Shown in pieces: positions 25,620 to 34,154 of a stretch of 64,000 bases of DNA. Source of the DNA: Algoriphagus sp. Y33 (GTDB lineage Bacteria; Bacteroidota; Bacteroidia; Cytophagales; Cyclobacteriaceae); the NCBI RefSeq assembly GCF_014838715.1, contig NZ_CP061947.1, positions 4,092,001-4,156,000 on the forward strand, in the 5' to 3' direction. How positions within the stretch are numbered: position 1 is the stretch's first letter; the number at the start of each line of letters is the position of its first letter. Position numbers and translations under genes: made by a program. The notes under the pieces were generated by a model that saw only the letters and a list, made by a program, of their open reading frames with translations, was not told where the DNA came from and did not search any database.

Positions 25620-28600
25620 TCAGAAATTGATATTTGCCCCAAATGTGATCGTGCGGGGAACCGGATAAGCTGATAGATCTACACCGGGGCTCAGGTTGCC
25701 TCCGTCTCCATCTCCATTGTCCTGCATACTCACTTCCGGATTTGACCCTCCCCAATACTTGGTAAACACCCACATATTCTGTCCGGAAGCATAAAGTCTC
25801 AAAGACTTAATAGACTTTGGCAACTTGGTGAAAGTGTAGCCAAGGGTAATATTCCTGATCGTAAAGTAAGAAGCATCCCAGACGAAATTGCTGTTGTTCC
25901 AATCACGCTCCACTCCGGTCACATTCCCTCCACCTACAGAAGTACCAAAGATCCCATCTCCCGGATCATCAGGAGATTTGAATCGATTAGACACCTTTGC
26001 GACCATATTAAATACTCCATCCAAATTGGCAGTAGAATACAAATGCCTCATATAAAGCTCATTGCCCTGAGACCCTGAGGCAGTTATACTTGCATCCCAG
26101 TTTTTCCAGTTGAAATTGTTGATCAAACCATACGTAAAGTCCGGGAATGGATTCCCCATAATCGCTCTATCGTCATTGTCCCCGCCATAGGTGATAACCC
26201 CGTCACCATTTACATCTTTTATCTTAATACTTCCCACTGTAGATCTTCCCGGAATGATGGGAGAGTTATCGAGGTCTTGCTGATTCATGTAATTCCCTTC
26301 TTTGATCAAGCCATAAAACTGCCCGAAAGGCTGACCCACTTGGGTAATGTGAAACGTACCATATACCCGATCTATGCCATCCGCAAGCTCTAGGACTTTG
26401 TTTCGATTAATAGACAGGTTGGCATTGGTACTCCATCTGAATGCCCCGGTAGTGTTTATTGTATTTATCGAAAATTCATGTCCCCAAAAATGTATCTCAC
26501 CGATGTTGTCATTGAAATTGGTAAAGCCTGACTCTTGAGGAACCTGAACTGCATAAAGGAGATTAGTGGTATTCTTAGTATAGTAATCATAGGTAAATAG
26601 TACTCTGTCATCCCAAAGCCCCACTTCCAAACCCAAGTCTAACTGTGCTGTAGTCTCCCAACCCAGGTTATTATTATTAAGAGTAGTAACTGCTGCACCA
26701 GGCACTACAGTCTCACCAAAAACTGCATTGATCGTATTGTTTACCAACGCATAAGAGGTGTAATTTCCGATATTATTGTTACCTGTCACCCCATAGCTCG
26801 CACGTAATTTTGCAAAGGAAATAGTAGAACTGGTATTTAGAAAACCCTCATCAGAAAGCACCCATCCCACAGAAGTGGAAGGGAAGACACCCCAACGATT
26901 CTCTGATCCAAATCTGGATGAGCCATCACCCCTTACGGAAGCTGTTAGAAGATACCTGCCTTTGAAATTATAAGTCAATCTCGAAAACAAGGAAGTCAAA
27001 GACCATTCTTCCACACCGGTAGTGGTTCCGTTACGATTTATATTTAAAGCCCCCTGTACCGTGGGAAGCCTATCATCCGCATAGGTATCAGCCTGTATAC
27101 GTGTGCGATCCATTCTGAACTTCTGATTGGAGAATCCTCCCAGGAGCTGAAAATTATGGTCTCCAAAGCTCTTGGTATAAGTAGCTATATTTTCGTTCAA
27201 CCAAGAAAGATTCTCTCTGTTCTCTCTGATGGAAACAGCCACTGTCGGTATAGAAACATTTATATTTGCGGTTGCGGTAGATGGGTTAAACCAGAAATAC
27301 TTAGAATTTCGAATCTCAGCATTAAATGTAGATTTGAGCGAAAGCCCCTCAATTGGTTTCCACTCTACATAGGTATTTGCCAAGACATTCATTTGTTTGG
27401 TCTCATTAGTGATCTCTTGAGCTGATCTCACCCAGTTAGGATAGGCATAGATATTACCTGTACTGGCGGGGAGTTGGTTAAAGGAAGTCAATTCACCATT
27501 TTCTTCATAGATCGGCATAATAGGCCAAGTGTGCAGGGCGTTAAATAAAATACCCGTTCCCCTAGTCCCATCTGTTCTCGGGGTGTTATCCACCACATAG
27601 TTTGGCGCAACATTCACCCCTACAGTAACCTTATCAGACAACTGATAATCGGTATTCATCCGTAATGAAAACCTCTGATAATCAGAACCTACAACTACTC
27701 CTTCCTGATCAAAAAACCCCGCCACGATTGCCGTATTGACTTTTTCTTTGTTAGAGGTGACAGTCAAATTGTACGAGGATATCGATGCAGTTCGGAGCAT
27801 CGCATCATACCAATCATTCGATTTCCCCCTGTACTCCGAAGGATTTTGAAAAATATCAGGTACCTCTTGATTTGATGCTTCATAATGTTCCTTTTTGAAT
27901 GTAGCAAAAGCTTCCGCATCCATCATTTCCAAACGGCCTCTATCAGGCACATTCTGGAGTCCGGTGAAAACATTTAAGTTAACATTCGTCTGACCAACTT
28001 TACCTTTTTTGGTAGTGATCAATACGACACCGTTGGCAGCCCGAGAACCATATAGAGAAGTGGACGCTGCATCTTTCAATACAGTAATTTCCTGAATCTC
28101 GTCCGGATTGATTGAGTTGATATCTCCTGTAATAGGAAATCCATCCACTACATACAAAGGAGAACTACCGCCTGACACAGAAAGCTGCCCACGGATCCGA
28201 ACGTTCATTCCCTGACCGGGCTTACCTGTCGTTTGGTTGATCTGCACACCGGCAAGACGTCCCTGAAGCTTTTGGGCTACTGAGGACACCGGTAGATCTT
28301 TTAACTCCTCCTGGCTTACAGACTGCACCGCCCCGGTCACTTCACGCTTCACCTGACTACCGTATCCTACGACCACCACTTCGGAGAGGTCTGAGGTAGA
28401 ATAGCCCAGCGTAACTTGAATAGGAGTGGAAGCTGCTGTCACCGCCACCTCACTTGTAGTGAATCCGATAAAGCTAACCACCAACGTCTGGCCTACTGCC
28501 GCCTGAATCGTAAATCCACCGTCAATGTCTGTCACAGTTCCGTTCTGTGTGCCTTTGATTGAAACTAAGGCCCCTGGAATGGGTTCATTGTCTCCTTCGG

Positions 28601-28718
28601 AGACCACAGTCCCTTTCACAGTTATAGACTGCGAAAACGCTGACGACACAGACACGATAAAGGCCAGCAAAAACCCTATAAATCGGATTCTTGCATTCTT
28701 TTGATAATAATTTAGCAT
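25620..28718 (-). CDS. SusC/RagA TonB-linked outer membrane transporter (first pair)
   Basis: The ATG at 28718 gives 1032 residues; an in-frame TTG 27 bases further out is less likely because the signal peptide starts just after this ATG. Domains: signal peptide to about residue 30, carboxypeptidase-like domain (V-K-G-T-V-V-S-E-G-D ... D-G-G-F-T-I), the SusC linker E-V-V-V-V-G-Y-G, plug domain with P-L-Y-V-V-D-G-F-P and L-K-D-A-A-S-T-S-L-Y-G-S-R-A-A-N-G, and a large barrel ending in T-F-G-A-N-I-N-F with a terminal Phe. It imports a glycan fragment with its SusD partner. It is divergent from the second pair across a 391-base AT-rich region carrying matched inverted sites. Confidence 0.96.
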   Translation of the reverse strand: MLNYYQKNARIRFIGFLLAFIVSVSSAFSQSITVKGTVVSEGDNEPIPGALVSIKGTQNGTVTDIDGGFTIQAAVGQTLVVSFIGFTTSEVAVTAASTPIQVTLGYSTSDLSEVVVVGYGSQVKREVTGAVQSVSQEELKDLPVSSVAQKLQGRLAGVQINQTTGKPGQGMNVRIRGQLSVSGGSSPLYVVDGFPITGDINSINPDEIQEITVLKDAASTSLYGSRAANGVVLITTKKGKVGQTNVNLNVFTGLQNVPDRGRLEMMDAEAFATFKKEHYEASNQEVPDIFQNPSEYRGKSNDWYDAMLRTASISSYNLTVTSNKEKVNTAIVAGFFDQEGVVVGSDYQRFSLRMNTDYQLSDKVTVGVNVAPNYVVDNTPRTDGTRGTGILFNALHTWPIMPIYEENGELTSFNQLPASTGNIYAYPNWVRSAQEITNETKQMNVLANTYVEWKPIEGLSLKSTFNAEIRNSKYFWFNPSTATANINVSIPTVAVSIRENRENLSWLNENIATYTKSFGDHNFQLLGGFSNQKFRMDRTRIQADTYADDRLPTVQGALNINRNGTTTGVEEWSLTSLFSRLTYNFKGRYLLTASVRGDGSSRFGSENRWGVFPSTSVGWVLSDEGFLNTSSTISFAKLRASYGVTGNNNIGNYTSYALVNNTINAVFGETVVPGAAVTTLNNNNLGWETTAQLDLGLEVGLWDDRVLFTYDYYTKNTTNLLYAVQVPQESGFTNFNDNIGEIHFWGHEFSINTINTTGAFRWSTNANLSINRNKVLELADGIDRVYGTFHITQVGQPFGQFYGLIKEGNYMNQQDLDNSPIIPGRSTVGSIKIKDVNGDGVITYGGDNDDRAIMGNPFPDFTYGLINNFNWKNWDASITASGSQGNELYMRHLYSTANLDGVFNMVAKVSNRFKSPDDPGDGIFGTSVGGGNVTGVERDWNNSNFVWDASYFTIRNITLGYTFTKLPKSIKSLRLYASGQNMWVFTKYWGGSNPEVSMQDNGDGDGGNLSPGVDLSAYPVPRTITFGANINF

Positions 28719-28781
28719 AGAAATGGGCTTAATGTAATTGAACAAAATCTTTCACAATAAACCTGCATAAAATATAAATTC

Positions 28782-28799
28782 TATCCTGCACCATCCTGA
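28782..28799 (-). promoter_or_regulatory. candidate operator, left copy of the susC-susC inverted site
   Basis: On the minus strand it reads TCAGGATGGTGCAGGATA, 64 bases upstream of the first susC start. It matches the right site at 14 of 18 positions (TCAGGATnnnGCAGGAnA) and is oriented the same way relative to its own gene. It may bind a regulator of the locus; no regulator gene lies next to it. Confidence 0.5.
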
Positions 28800-29041
28800 A
28801 CAACACCCCCTTATACAACTTTATAATAAAAAGAAATTATTCAGCATAGCACAGGACAGTTACATCCAATAAAACATTTAAAAATAAAAAAAAGCTCATT
28901 CCTATATCCACATGAATACTTTTTTCACCTTGATAAAATCAATAATTAATTATCCATACCTAGAAATAATACAACATAAAATCTAACACTTATAAAATAA
29001 TATAAATAAAAAACAATAACCTTATATTAAGAATCCATAAA

Positions 29042-29059
29042 TCAGGATTCGGCAGGACA
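29042..29059 (+). promoter_or_regulatory. candidate operator, right copy of the susC-susC inverted site
   Basis: Reads TCAGGATTCGGCAGGACA, 50 bases upstream of the second susC start. It is the mirror image of the left site across the divergent region; in both, GCAGGA is followed by a pyrimidine and AGA. Confidence 0.5.
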
Positions 29060-29109
29060 GAGAAGGTATTACATAAAATGATATTGTAAAATCAATAAAC
29101 CTCACTATA

Positions 29110-32100
29110 ATGCTAAAACACACTATCTACTTAAGAGGGATTCTTAGGACAGGGCTCCTTTTGATCCTGTTTTCCCTAGCGGGACTTGGCTACAGCCAAA
29201 CCGCCCCATTAAAAGGAAAAGTAACAGAACAAGGTTCACAGGAGCCTATTCCCGGGGCACTTATCGTAGTAAAAGGAACACAACGGGGAACGGTCACTGA
29301 AAATGACGGAACATTCAGCATTGATGCAAATTCTTCTGAAACATTGGTAGTTAGTTTTATAGGCTATACCACCCGGGAGATTTTGATAGAAAATACTTCG
29401 GAAGTAATGAACGTTTCCCTTCAAGTGGACGAAGCTGAACTGGATGAAGTAATAGTCATCGGGTATGGAACCCAAAAGAAGTCAGATTTGACAGGAGCGG
29501 TAGGCTCAGTAGGCGAAAAGGATCTAAAAGACAGACCGTCTGCTTCTCTGACACAGAATCTCTCCGGAAGAGTACAAGGGGTAAATGTCTCTGTGAATTC
29601 AGGAAGACCGGGAGGTCGGGCAAATATCAGAATACGAGGCAATACTTCCGTGAGTATTGCGAATGATCCGCTTTATGTCATTGATGGGGTAATATTACAT
29701 TCTGCCGGCTTGGCAAATGGAAGTACACCGATTGATTACATCAACCCAAATGACATCGCTTCAATAGAAGTGCTTAAGGATGCTTCTGCAACGGCAATTT
29801 ACGGAGCGCGGGGAGCAAACGGCGTAATCTTAGTAAGTACAAAAAGAGGCAGCAAAATAGGCGGGACAATTACTTATGACGGAAACTTCAGCATAGGTAT
29901 CCTTCCTAAAAAAATCCCGCTTTTAAATTCTGCAGAATTTCTAGCCACCGAGGATCTGGCGTACCAAAACGCACAAAAATATGACCCAACAGGATGGGCA
30001 AATGGAATCTATAAAGACCCGAAGCTAAAAAGAACTGACCCAAACCTTTTTGATGCCAATGGAAACCCGCTTTATGATACAGACTGGCAAGACGAATCAT
30101 TTCAGCAAGCCTTCACCCAAAACCACCAGCTAAGCTTAACCGGCGGGAATCAAGACGATAGTTACGGAGCATATTTAGGTTACCGAAATGAAGACGGACT
30201 GATGAAAGAGTCATGGATGAAAAGATTTTCAGGCAGGTTTGTCTTTGACAGTAAGCTGAAGAACTGGGTGACAGTAGGCGGTGGATTGAGCTATAACGAC
30301 CAAAAAGAAAGTCAGGTAGACCCATTGGGAAATGGGGGGATTATAGCCATGCGCCAAGTACTGGAAGCCCTGCCGATCATTCCTGTAAGATACCCTGACG
30401 GCAATTGGGCAGGAAATGCAGATTATCCGGGAATGGAAGGAGGAAACAACCCTCTTCATGTTGCAAAAGAGCGGGTTTATCTAGTGAATACACAAACCGT
30501 ATTGGGTAATATTTACGCCAATTTTTTCCTTGCAAAAGGCCTTGAGCTGCGATCAAATATTTCAGCCAATATTGTGAATCAACGGGTTGACTACTATGGT
30601 GGGAGAGAGTTGAATTATATCGCAAGAAATCAGGGTGGAGATGCCTCTATCTCTAATGACAGACTCAACTCCTGGCAATTTGAGAATTACCTTACTTACG
30701 TTAAAGCCCTTAACGAAGACCATGCATTCAACGGAATGGTCGGCATTTCATGGCAGCATGTGGACAGGTTTAATTCCACAGCCAGGGCACAAAATTTTCA
30801 GGATGATTATTTTATGTTCAATAATCTGGGGGCCGGAGCAAATGCGATCCAACCCCAATCAGGTAGCGTAGCATACGGGCTTAATTCTTACTTTTCCCGA
30901 TTGAATTACACCCTAAAAGACAAGTACCTATTTACGTTTACAGGCAGGGTGGATGGTTCTTCCAAATTTGGAGAGTCCAACCAATATGCATTTTTTCCGT
31001 CTGCGGCATTTGCCTGGAGAGCTTCAGACGAAAATTTCCTGATAAACAGCCCCGTGATCTCAAATCTGAAATTAAGATCCAGTGTGGGAGTCACAGGTAA
31101 CTCCGAAATTACGGCTTATCAGGCACTTGCAGGCATGGGCAATTATTCAGTAATATTCAACGACCAAAGGGAAATCGGAATTGGCATCAGCAGATTGGCC
31201 AATCCGGATCTACGCTGGGAGAAAACAACACAAGTTGATATAGGAGCTGAATTGGGATTGTTTCAAAACCGTGTAATGTTTGAGGTCGATCTGTATAGAA
31301 AAGTCACTGACGATATGCTTCTAAGTGCTCCGGTGCCATCGAGCAGCGGCTATACGGTAGTAAGCCAGAATATAGGCAGTATGATAAACAAAGGTGTTGA
31401 AATAGGTGTAAGTACTGTCAATTATGAAAAAGCCAATTTCTCCTGGAGCACGAATTTTAACTTTTCGTACAATAAGAATGAAGTGCTGGAACTTGCCGGT
31501 GGCTCGGATATTTTTCTTGGCTCCACCATTGTCAGAAAAGGTGAATCGGTAGGCTCATTCTTCGGGTTTATCCATGACGGCACTTGGAATTTAAGTGAAG
31601 AATCCACTGCAGCACAATACAACAAGCGTCCAGGTGACATCAAGTATAGGGATGTGAATGAAGATGGTATCATCAATGATTCCGATAGAGTCGTGATAGG
31701 CAAAGGTATTCCTGACGGCTTTGGAACACTCGCCAACACATTTACTTATAAAAACTTCGAATTGCTGGTGGATATACAGTACACTTATGGCAATGACGTA
31801 TTATTTAGAAGCAAGCATTCTGCCGAGGACAGAACAGGAATTGCCAACAGTTTCAAAACAGTGCTAAATGCTTGGACTCCGGAAAATCAGGAAACAAACA
31901 TCGCTCAAATCCGACCACTGACTGCAGGATATAACACAAACAATGATTCTGACCGTGTTCAGGACGGCTCATTTGTCCGCGGAAGAAACCTGATGCTTTC
32001 GTACAACTTCCTCCCTCAGACTTTGGAAAAAATCAACGTGGCACGAATGAGAGCCTACTTGTCTGTACAGAATTTCTTTCTCTCTACCAAGTACGACGGA

Positions 32101-32208
32101 TATGATCCTGAAGTCTCCACATCGGGTGCTGCATTTGATCAAGGAGTTGATCTCTATGCCTACCCTAAGCCTAGAGTGTTTATGCTTGGTGTAAGTATCA
32201 CATTGTAA
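29110..32208 (+). CDS. SusC/RagA TonB-linked outer membrane transporter (second pair)
   Basis: A 1032-residue SusC homologue: signal peptide ending G-Y-S-Q (about residue 29), carboxypeptidase-like domain (K-G-K-V-T-E-Q-G-S-Q-E-P-I-P-G-A), linker E-V-I-V-I-G-Y-G-T-Q-K-K, plug with P-L-Y-V-I-D-G-V-I and L-K-D-A-S-A-T-A-I-Y-G-A-R-G-A-N-G, and a barrel ending V-S-I-T-L. It is clearly distinct from the first SusC in the plug and barrel, so the two pairs probably take different ligands. The paired susD begins 17 bases downstream, and a haem dehydrogenase gene follows. It is oriented away from the first pair. Confidence 0.96.
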   Translation: MLKHTIYLRGILRTGLLLILFSLAGLGYSQTAPLKGKVTEQGSQEPIPGALIVVKGTQRGTVTENDGTFSIDANSSETLVVSFIGYTTREILIENTSEVMNVSLQVDEAELDEVIVIGYGTQKKSDLTGAVGSVGEKDLKDRPSASLTQNLSGRVQGVNVSVNSGRPGGRANIRIRGNTSVSIANDPLYVIDGVILHSAGLANGSTPIDYINPNDIASIEVLKDASATAIYGARGANGVILVSTKRGSKIGGTITYDGNFSIGILPKKIPLLNSAEFLATEDLAYQNAQKYDPTGWANGIYKDPKLKRTDPNLFDANGNPLYDTDWQDESFQQAFTQNHQLSLTGGNQDDSYGAYLGYRNEDGLMKESWMKRFSGRFVFDSKLKNWVTVGGGLSYNDQKESQVDPLGNGGIIAMRQVLEALPIIPVRYPDGNWAGNADYPGMEGGNNPLHVAKERVYLVNTQTVLGNIYANFFLAKGLELRSNISANIVNQRVDYYGGRELNYIARNQGGDASISNDRLNSWQFENYLTYVKALNEDHAFNGMVGISWQHVDRFNSTARAQNFQDDYFMFNNLGAGANAIQPQSGSVAYGLNSYFSRLNYTLKDKYLFTFTGRVDGSSKFGESNQYAFFPSAAFAWRASDENFLINSPVISNLKLRSSVGVTGNSEITAYQALAGMGNYSVIFNDQREIGIGISRLANPDLRWEKTTQVDIGAELGLFQNRVMFEVDLYRKVTDDMLLSAPVPSSSGYTVVSQNIGSMINKGVEIGVSTVNYEKANFSWSTNFNFSYNKNEVLELAGGSDIFLGSTIVRKGESVGSFFGFIHDGTWNLSEESTAAQYNKRPGDIKYRDVNEDGIINDSDRVVIGKGIPDGFGTLANTFTYKNFELLVDIQYTYGNDVLFRSKHSAEDRTGIANSFKTVLNAWTPENQETNIAQIRPLTAGYNTNNDSDRVQDGSFVRGRNLMLSYNFLPQTLEKINVARMRAYLSVQNFFLSTKYDGYDPEVSTSGAAFDQGVDLYAYPKPRVFMLGVSITL

Positions 32209-32225
32209 ATTTTAATCCACAAATT

Positions 32226-33728
32226 ATGAAACGCTTAGAACTATATATAAAAAAAATATCCCTAGCCGCCTTATTGGTTTCAGCAGCCGGTTGCGCTGAT
32301 TTTCTGGATGAAAGCGATAAATCAAACTTCACCTTGGACAGCTATTTCACGAAACCTGAACATGCAAAAAGCGTAGTCAACTCCATTTATGAGAGTTTAC
32401 AGCCTATCATGTCCAGCGGATTTGGTGGAGGCCCATGGATGATGGTAGAATTTGCCACCGGCCTCGCTGACACGGAATTAGGCCAAGCACAGAATAGTCT
32501 TTTCGTAAAAGACTTGGTAAACAATTCTGACAATGAGTATGGCCAAACCATTTGGACCAGCTTCTACAAAGGTATTGCCAATGCGAATATTGCTATCGCC
32601 AGAATTCCTGAAATCACAATGGATGAAACCGAGAAACAGAAACTAATCGGGGAAGCAAAGTACCTGAGAGCATACTATTACTTTAATTTGGTACGGATCT
32701 TTGGCAATATCCCATTGACTCTAGAGCCTATAGACCTGACTTCGGAGGGTCTTTTTGCCCCTCCGGCTGCCACAGAAGATGTATATAATCAAATTGTATC
32801 GGATCTGCAGGATGCCGAAGATTCCGGACTTCCCATGAGAGATGCCAGCGGACGAGTATCCTTGGGAGCCGTCAAATCACTGCTATCATCTGTCTATCTG
32901 ACCATGGCTGGTTATCCGCTTCAGAAAGGCTCCGGACATTATTCGTTGGCAGCAGCTAAATCGAAGGAAGTAATAGACTCAGGCGAATTCTCCTTGTTTA
33001 CCTCCTATGATGAGCTACATGATCCATCGATGAAAAACCTGGGCGAAAACATCTTTATGGCTCAGTTTGCTGCATATATTTTACCTTCTAGCTGGCAAGT
33101 ATCTATTATTCCTTACAACAGAGGCATCTCAAATTACAGTGCTGAGACTGGGGGTATTTTTGCTCAGGAAGAATTTGTGAAATCTTACGAAACCGGTGAC
33201 AAAAGAACTTCTGAGAAAGCGTTTTATTACACCAGTTATTCACTTAGAGATGACAGAACCCAAACTCTGGAGCTGGGCGATTATTACATCTACAAGCATT
33301 TTGATGAAGTAGCCCAAACAAACACGACAAGTAGCGGCATGAACTGGCCAATATTGAGATTTGCTGAGGTACTTTTGATTTTTGCAGAAGCCTCCAATGA
33401 AGCTGACGGGCCTAACGGCGAGGCTTACAATGCGGTCAATAAAATCAGAGATCGGGCTGAATTAGCTCCTTTAAGTGGGCTTTCAAAAGAAGCTTTACGG
33501 GAAGCTATTTGGAGGGAGAAATTCCATGAACTGTCTTATGAGAATAAAACTTGGTTTGACATGGTGAGAATCCGAAAAGGATTTAATGTCAAAACATTGG
33601 AATTTGAGGACTATGTAGGCCACCAATTTGTATACGGACCTACGCTAAAAGAACGTGAATTACTGTTCCCTATCCCTACTGCTGAGATTAGGAACAATAA
33701 GAATCTTGTCCAAAACCCCGGCTATTAA
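32226..33728 (+). CDS. SusD/RagB family nutrient-binding lipoprotein (second pair)
   Basis: A 500-residue lipoprotein with signal ending S-A-A-G-C-A-D-F-L, followed by the SusD start S-Y-F-T-K-P-E-H-A-K-S-V-V-N. Other hallmarks are Y-L-R-A-Y-Y-Y-F-N-L-V-R-I-F-G near residue 150, L-R-F-A-E-V-L-L-I-F-A-E-A-S-N-E near 380, and W-R-E-K-F-H-E-L-S-Y-E-N-K-T-W-F-D. It sits on top of the SusC encoded 17 bases upstream and captures the ligand at the cell surface. A weak hairpin follows the stop. Sequence similarity to the first SusD is limited to family motifs. Confidence 0.96.
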   Translation: MKRLELYIKKISLAALLVSAAGCADFLDESDKSNFTLDSYFTKPEHAKSVVNSIYESLQPIMSSGFGGGPWMMVEFATGLADTELGQAQNSLFVKDLVNNSDNEYGQTIWTSFYKGIANANIAIARIPEITMDETEKQKLIGEAKYLRAYYYFNLVRIFGNIPLTLEPIDLTSEGLFAPPAATEDVYNQIVSDLQDAEDSGLPMRDASGRVSLGAVKSLLSSVYLTMAGYPLQKGSGHYSLAAAKSKEVIDSGEFSLFTSYDELHDPSMKNLGENIFMAQFAAYILPSSWQVSIIPYNRGISNYSAETGGIFAQEEFVKSYETGDKRTSEKAFYYTSYSLRDDRTQTLELGDYYIYKHFDEVAQTNTTSSGMNWPILRFAEVLLIFAEASNEADGPNGEAYNAVNKIRDRAELAPLSGLSKEALREAIWREKFHELSYENKTWFDMVRIRKGFNVKTLEFEDYVGHQFVYGPTLKERELLFPIPTAEIRNNKNLVQNPGY

Positions 33729-33743
33729 TGAACTGTAAAAGGC

Positions 33744-33770
33744 AATTCCATCAATTGGGATTTCTTTTAA
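33744..33770 (+). terminator. weak terminator candidate after the second susD
   Basis: AATTCC and GGGATT can pair (one G-T wobble) around ATCAATT, followed by TCTTTTAAAA. It begins 16 bases past the SusD stop. The stem is only 6 bp, so some transcription may continue into the next gene. Confidence 0.35.
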
Positions 33771-34154
33771 AAAGCATGCTCAAGGCTGTTTTCCTATAAT
33801 CCGGCAGGCTGTACTTAAAAGGAAGGTTTTGACTTATCTGCCAAAACCCTCCTACAGTCCGGGAAACAAATGAATGCGGAAAAACACACGATAATTTCCC
33901 CGAAGATGATAATGAATACCGGCAAAAAGAATAATTTATTAACGGACATAAGAATTAATCCGACCGTTTGCTTTGCAAAAAAACGCTACAATCAAAATAA
34001 ACTTTGTACTTCCACAAAAAGGGCATAATATCATTGTATGTATTTCAACCGGAATATATGGCAGCAACCTTATTGCAGGCTTTTCCAAAACCCTCTGAAT
34101 TCTCTGGATTAACACATCCAAATCAACACTAAAAAAGTGACAACCACTTGTATC
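33771..34154. other. gap before the second haem dehydrogenase, with a possible promoter
   Basis: No gene is seen. GGTTTTG (33825) and CAAAACC (33842) make a small hairpin. TTTG at 33972 and TAAACTTTG at 33998-34006 resemble the Bacteroidota -33 TTTG and -7 TAnnTTTG boxes, but the spacing (22 bases) and an extra base in the -7 box are off consensus. A partial likeness to the susC-region site (ATCCGGCAGG near 33800) is also present. Confidence 0.3.

Larger units (their letters stand above)
28719..29109. promoter_or_regulatory. divergent promoter region between the two susC genes
   Basis: This strongly AT-rich gap must hold the promoters of both SusCD operons. Besides the matched inverted sites at 28782-28799 and 29042-29059 there is a related partial copy GCACAGGACAG near 28850. 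Clear -33/-7 boxes are not obvious, and no reading frame is present. Confidence 0.65.
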
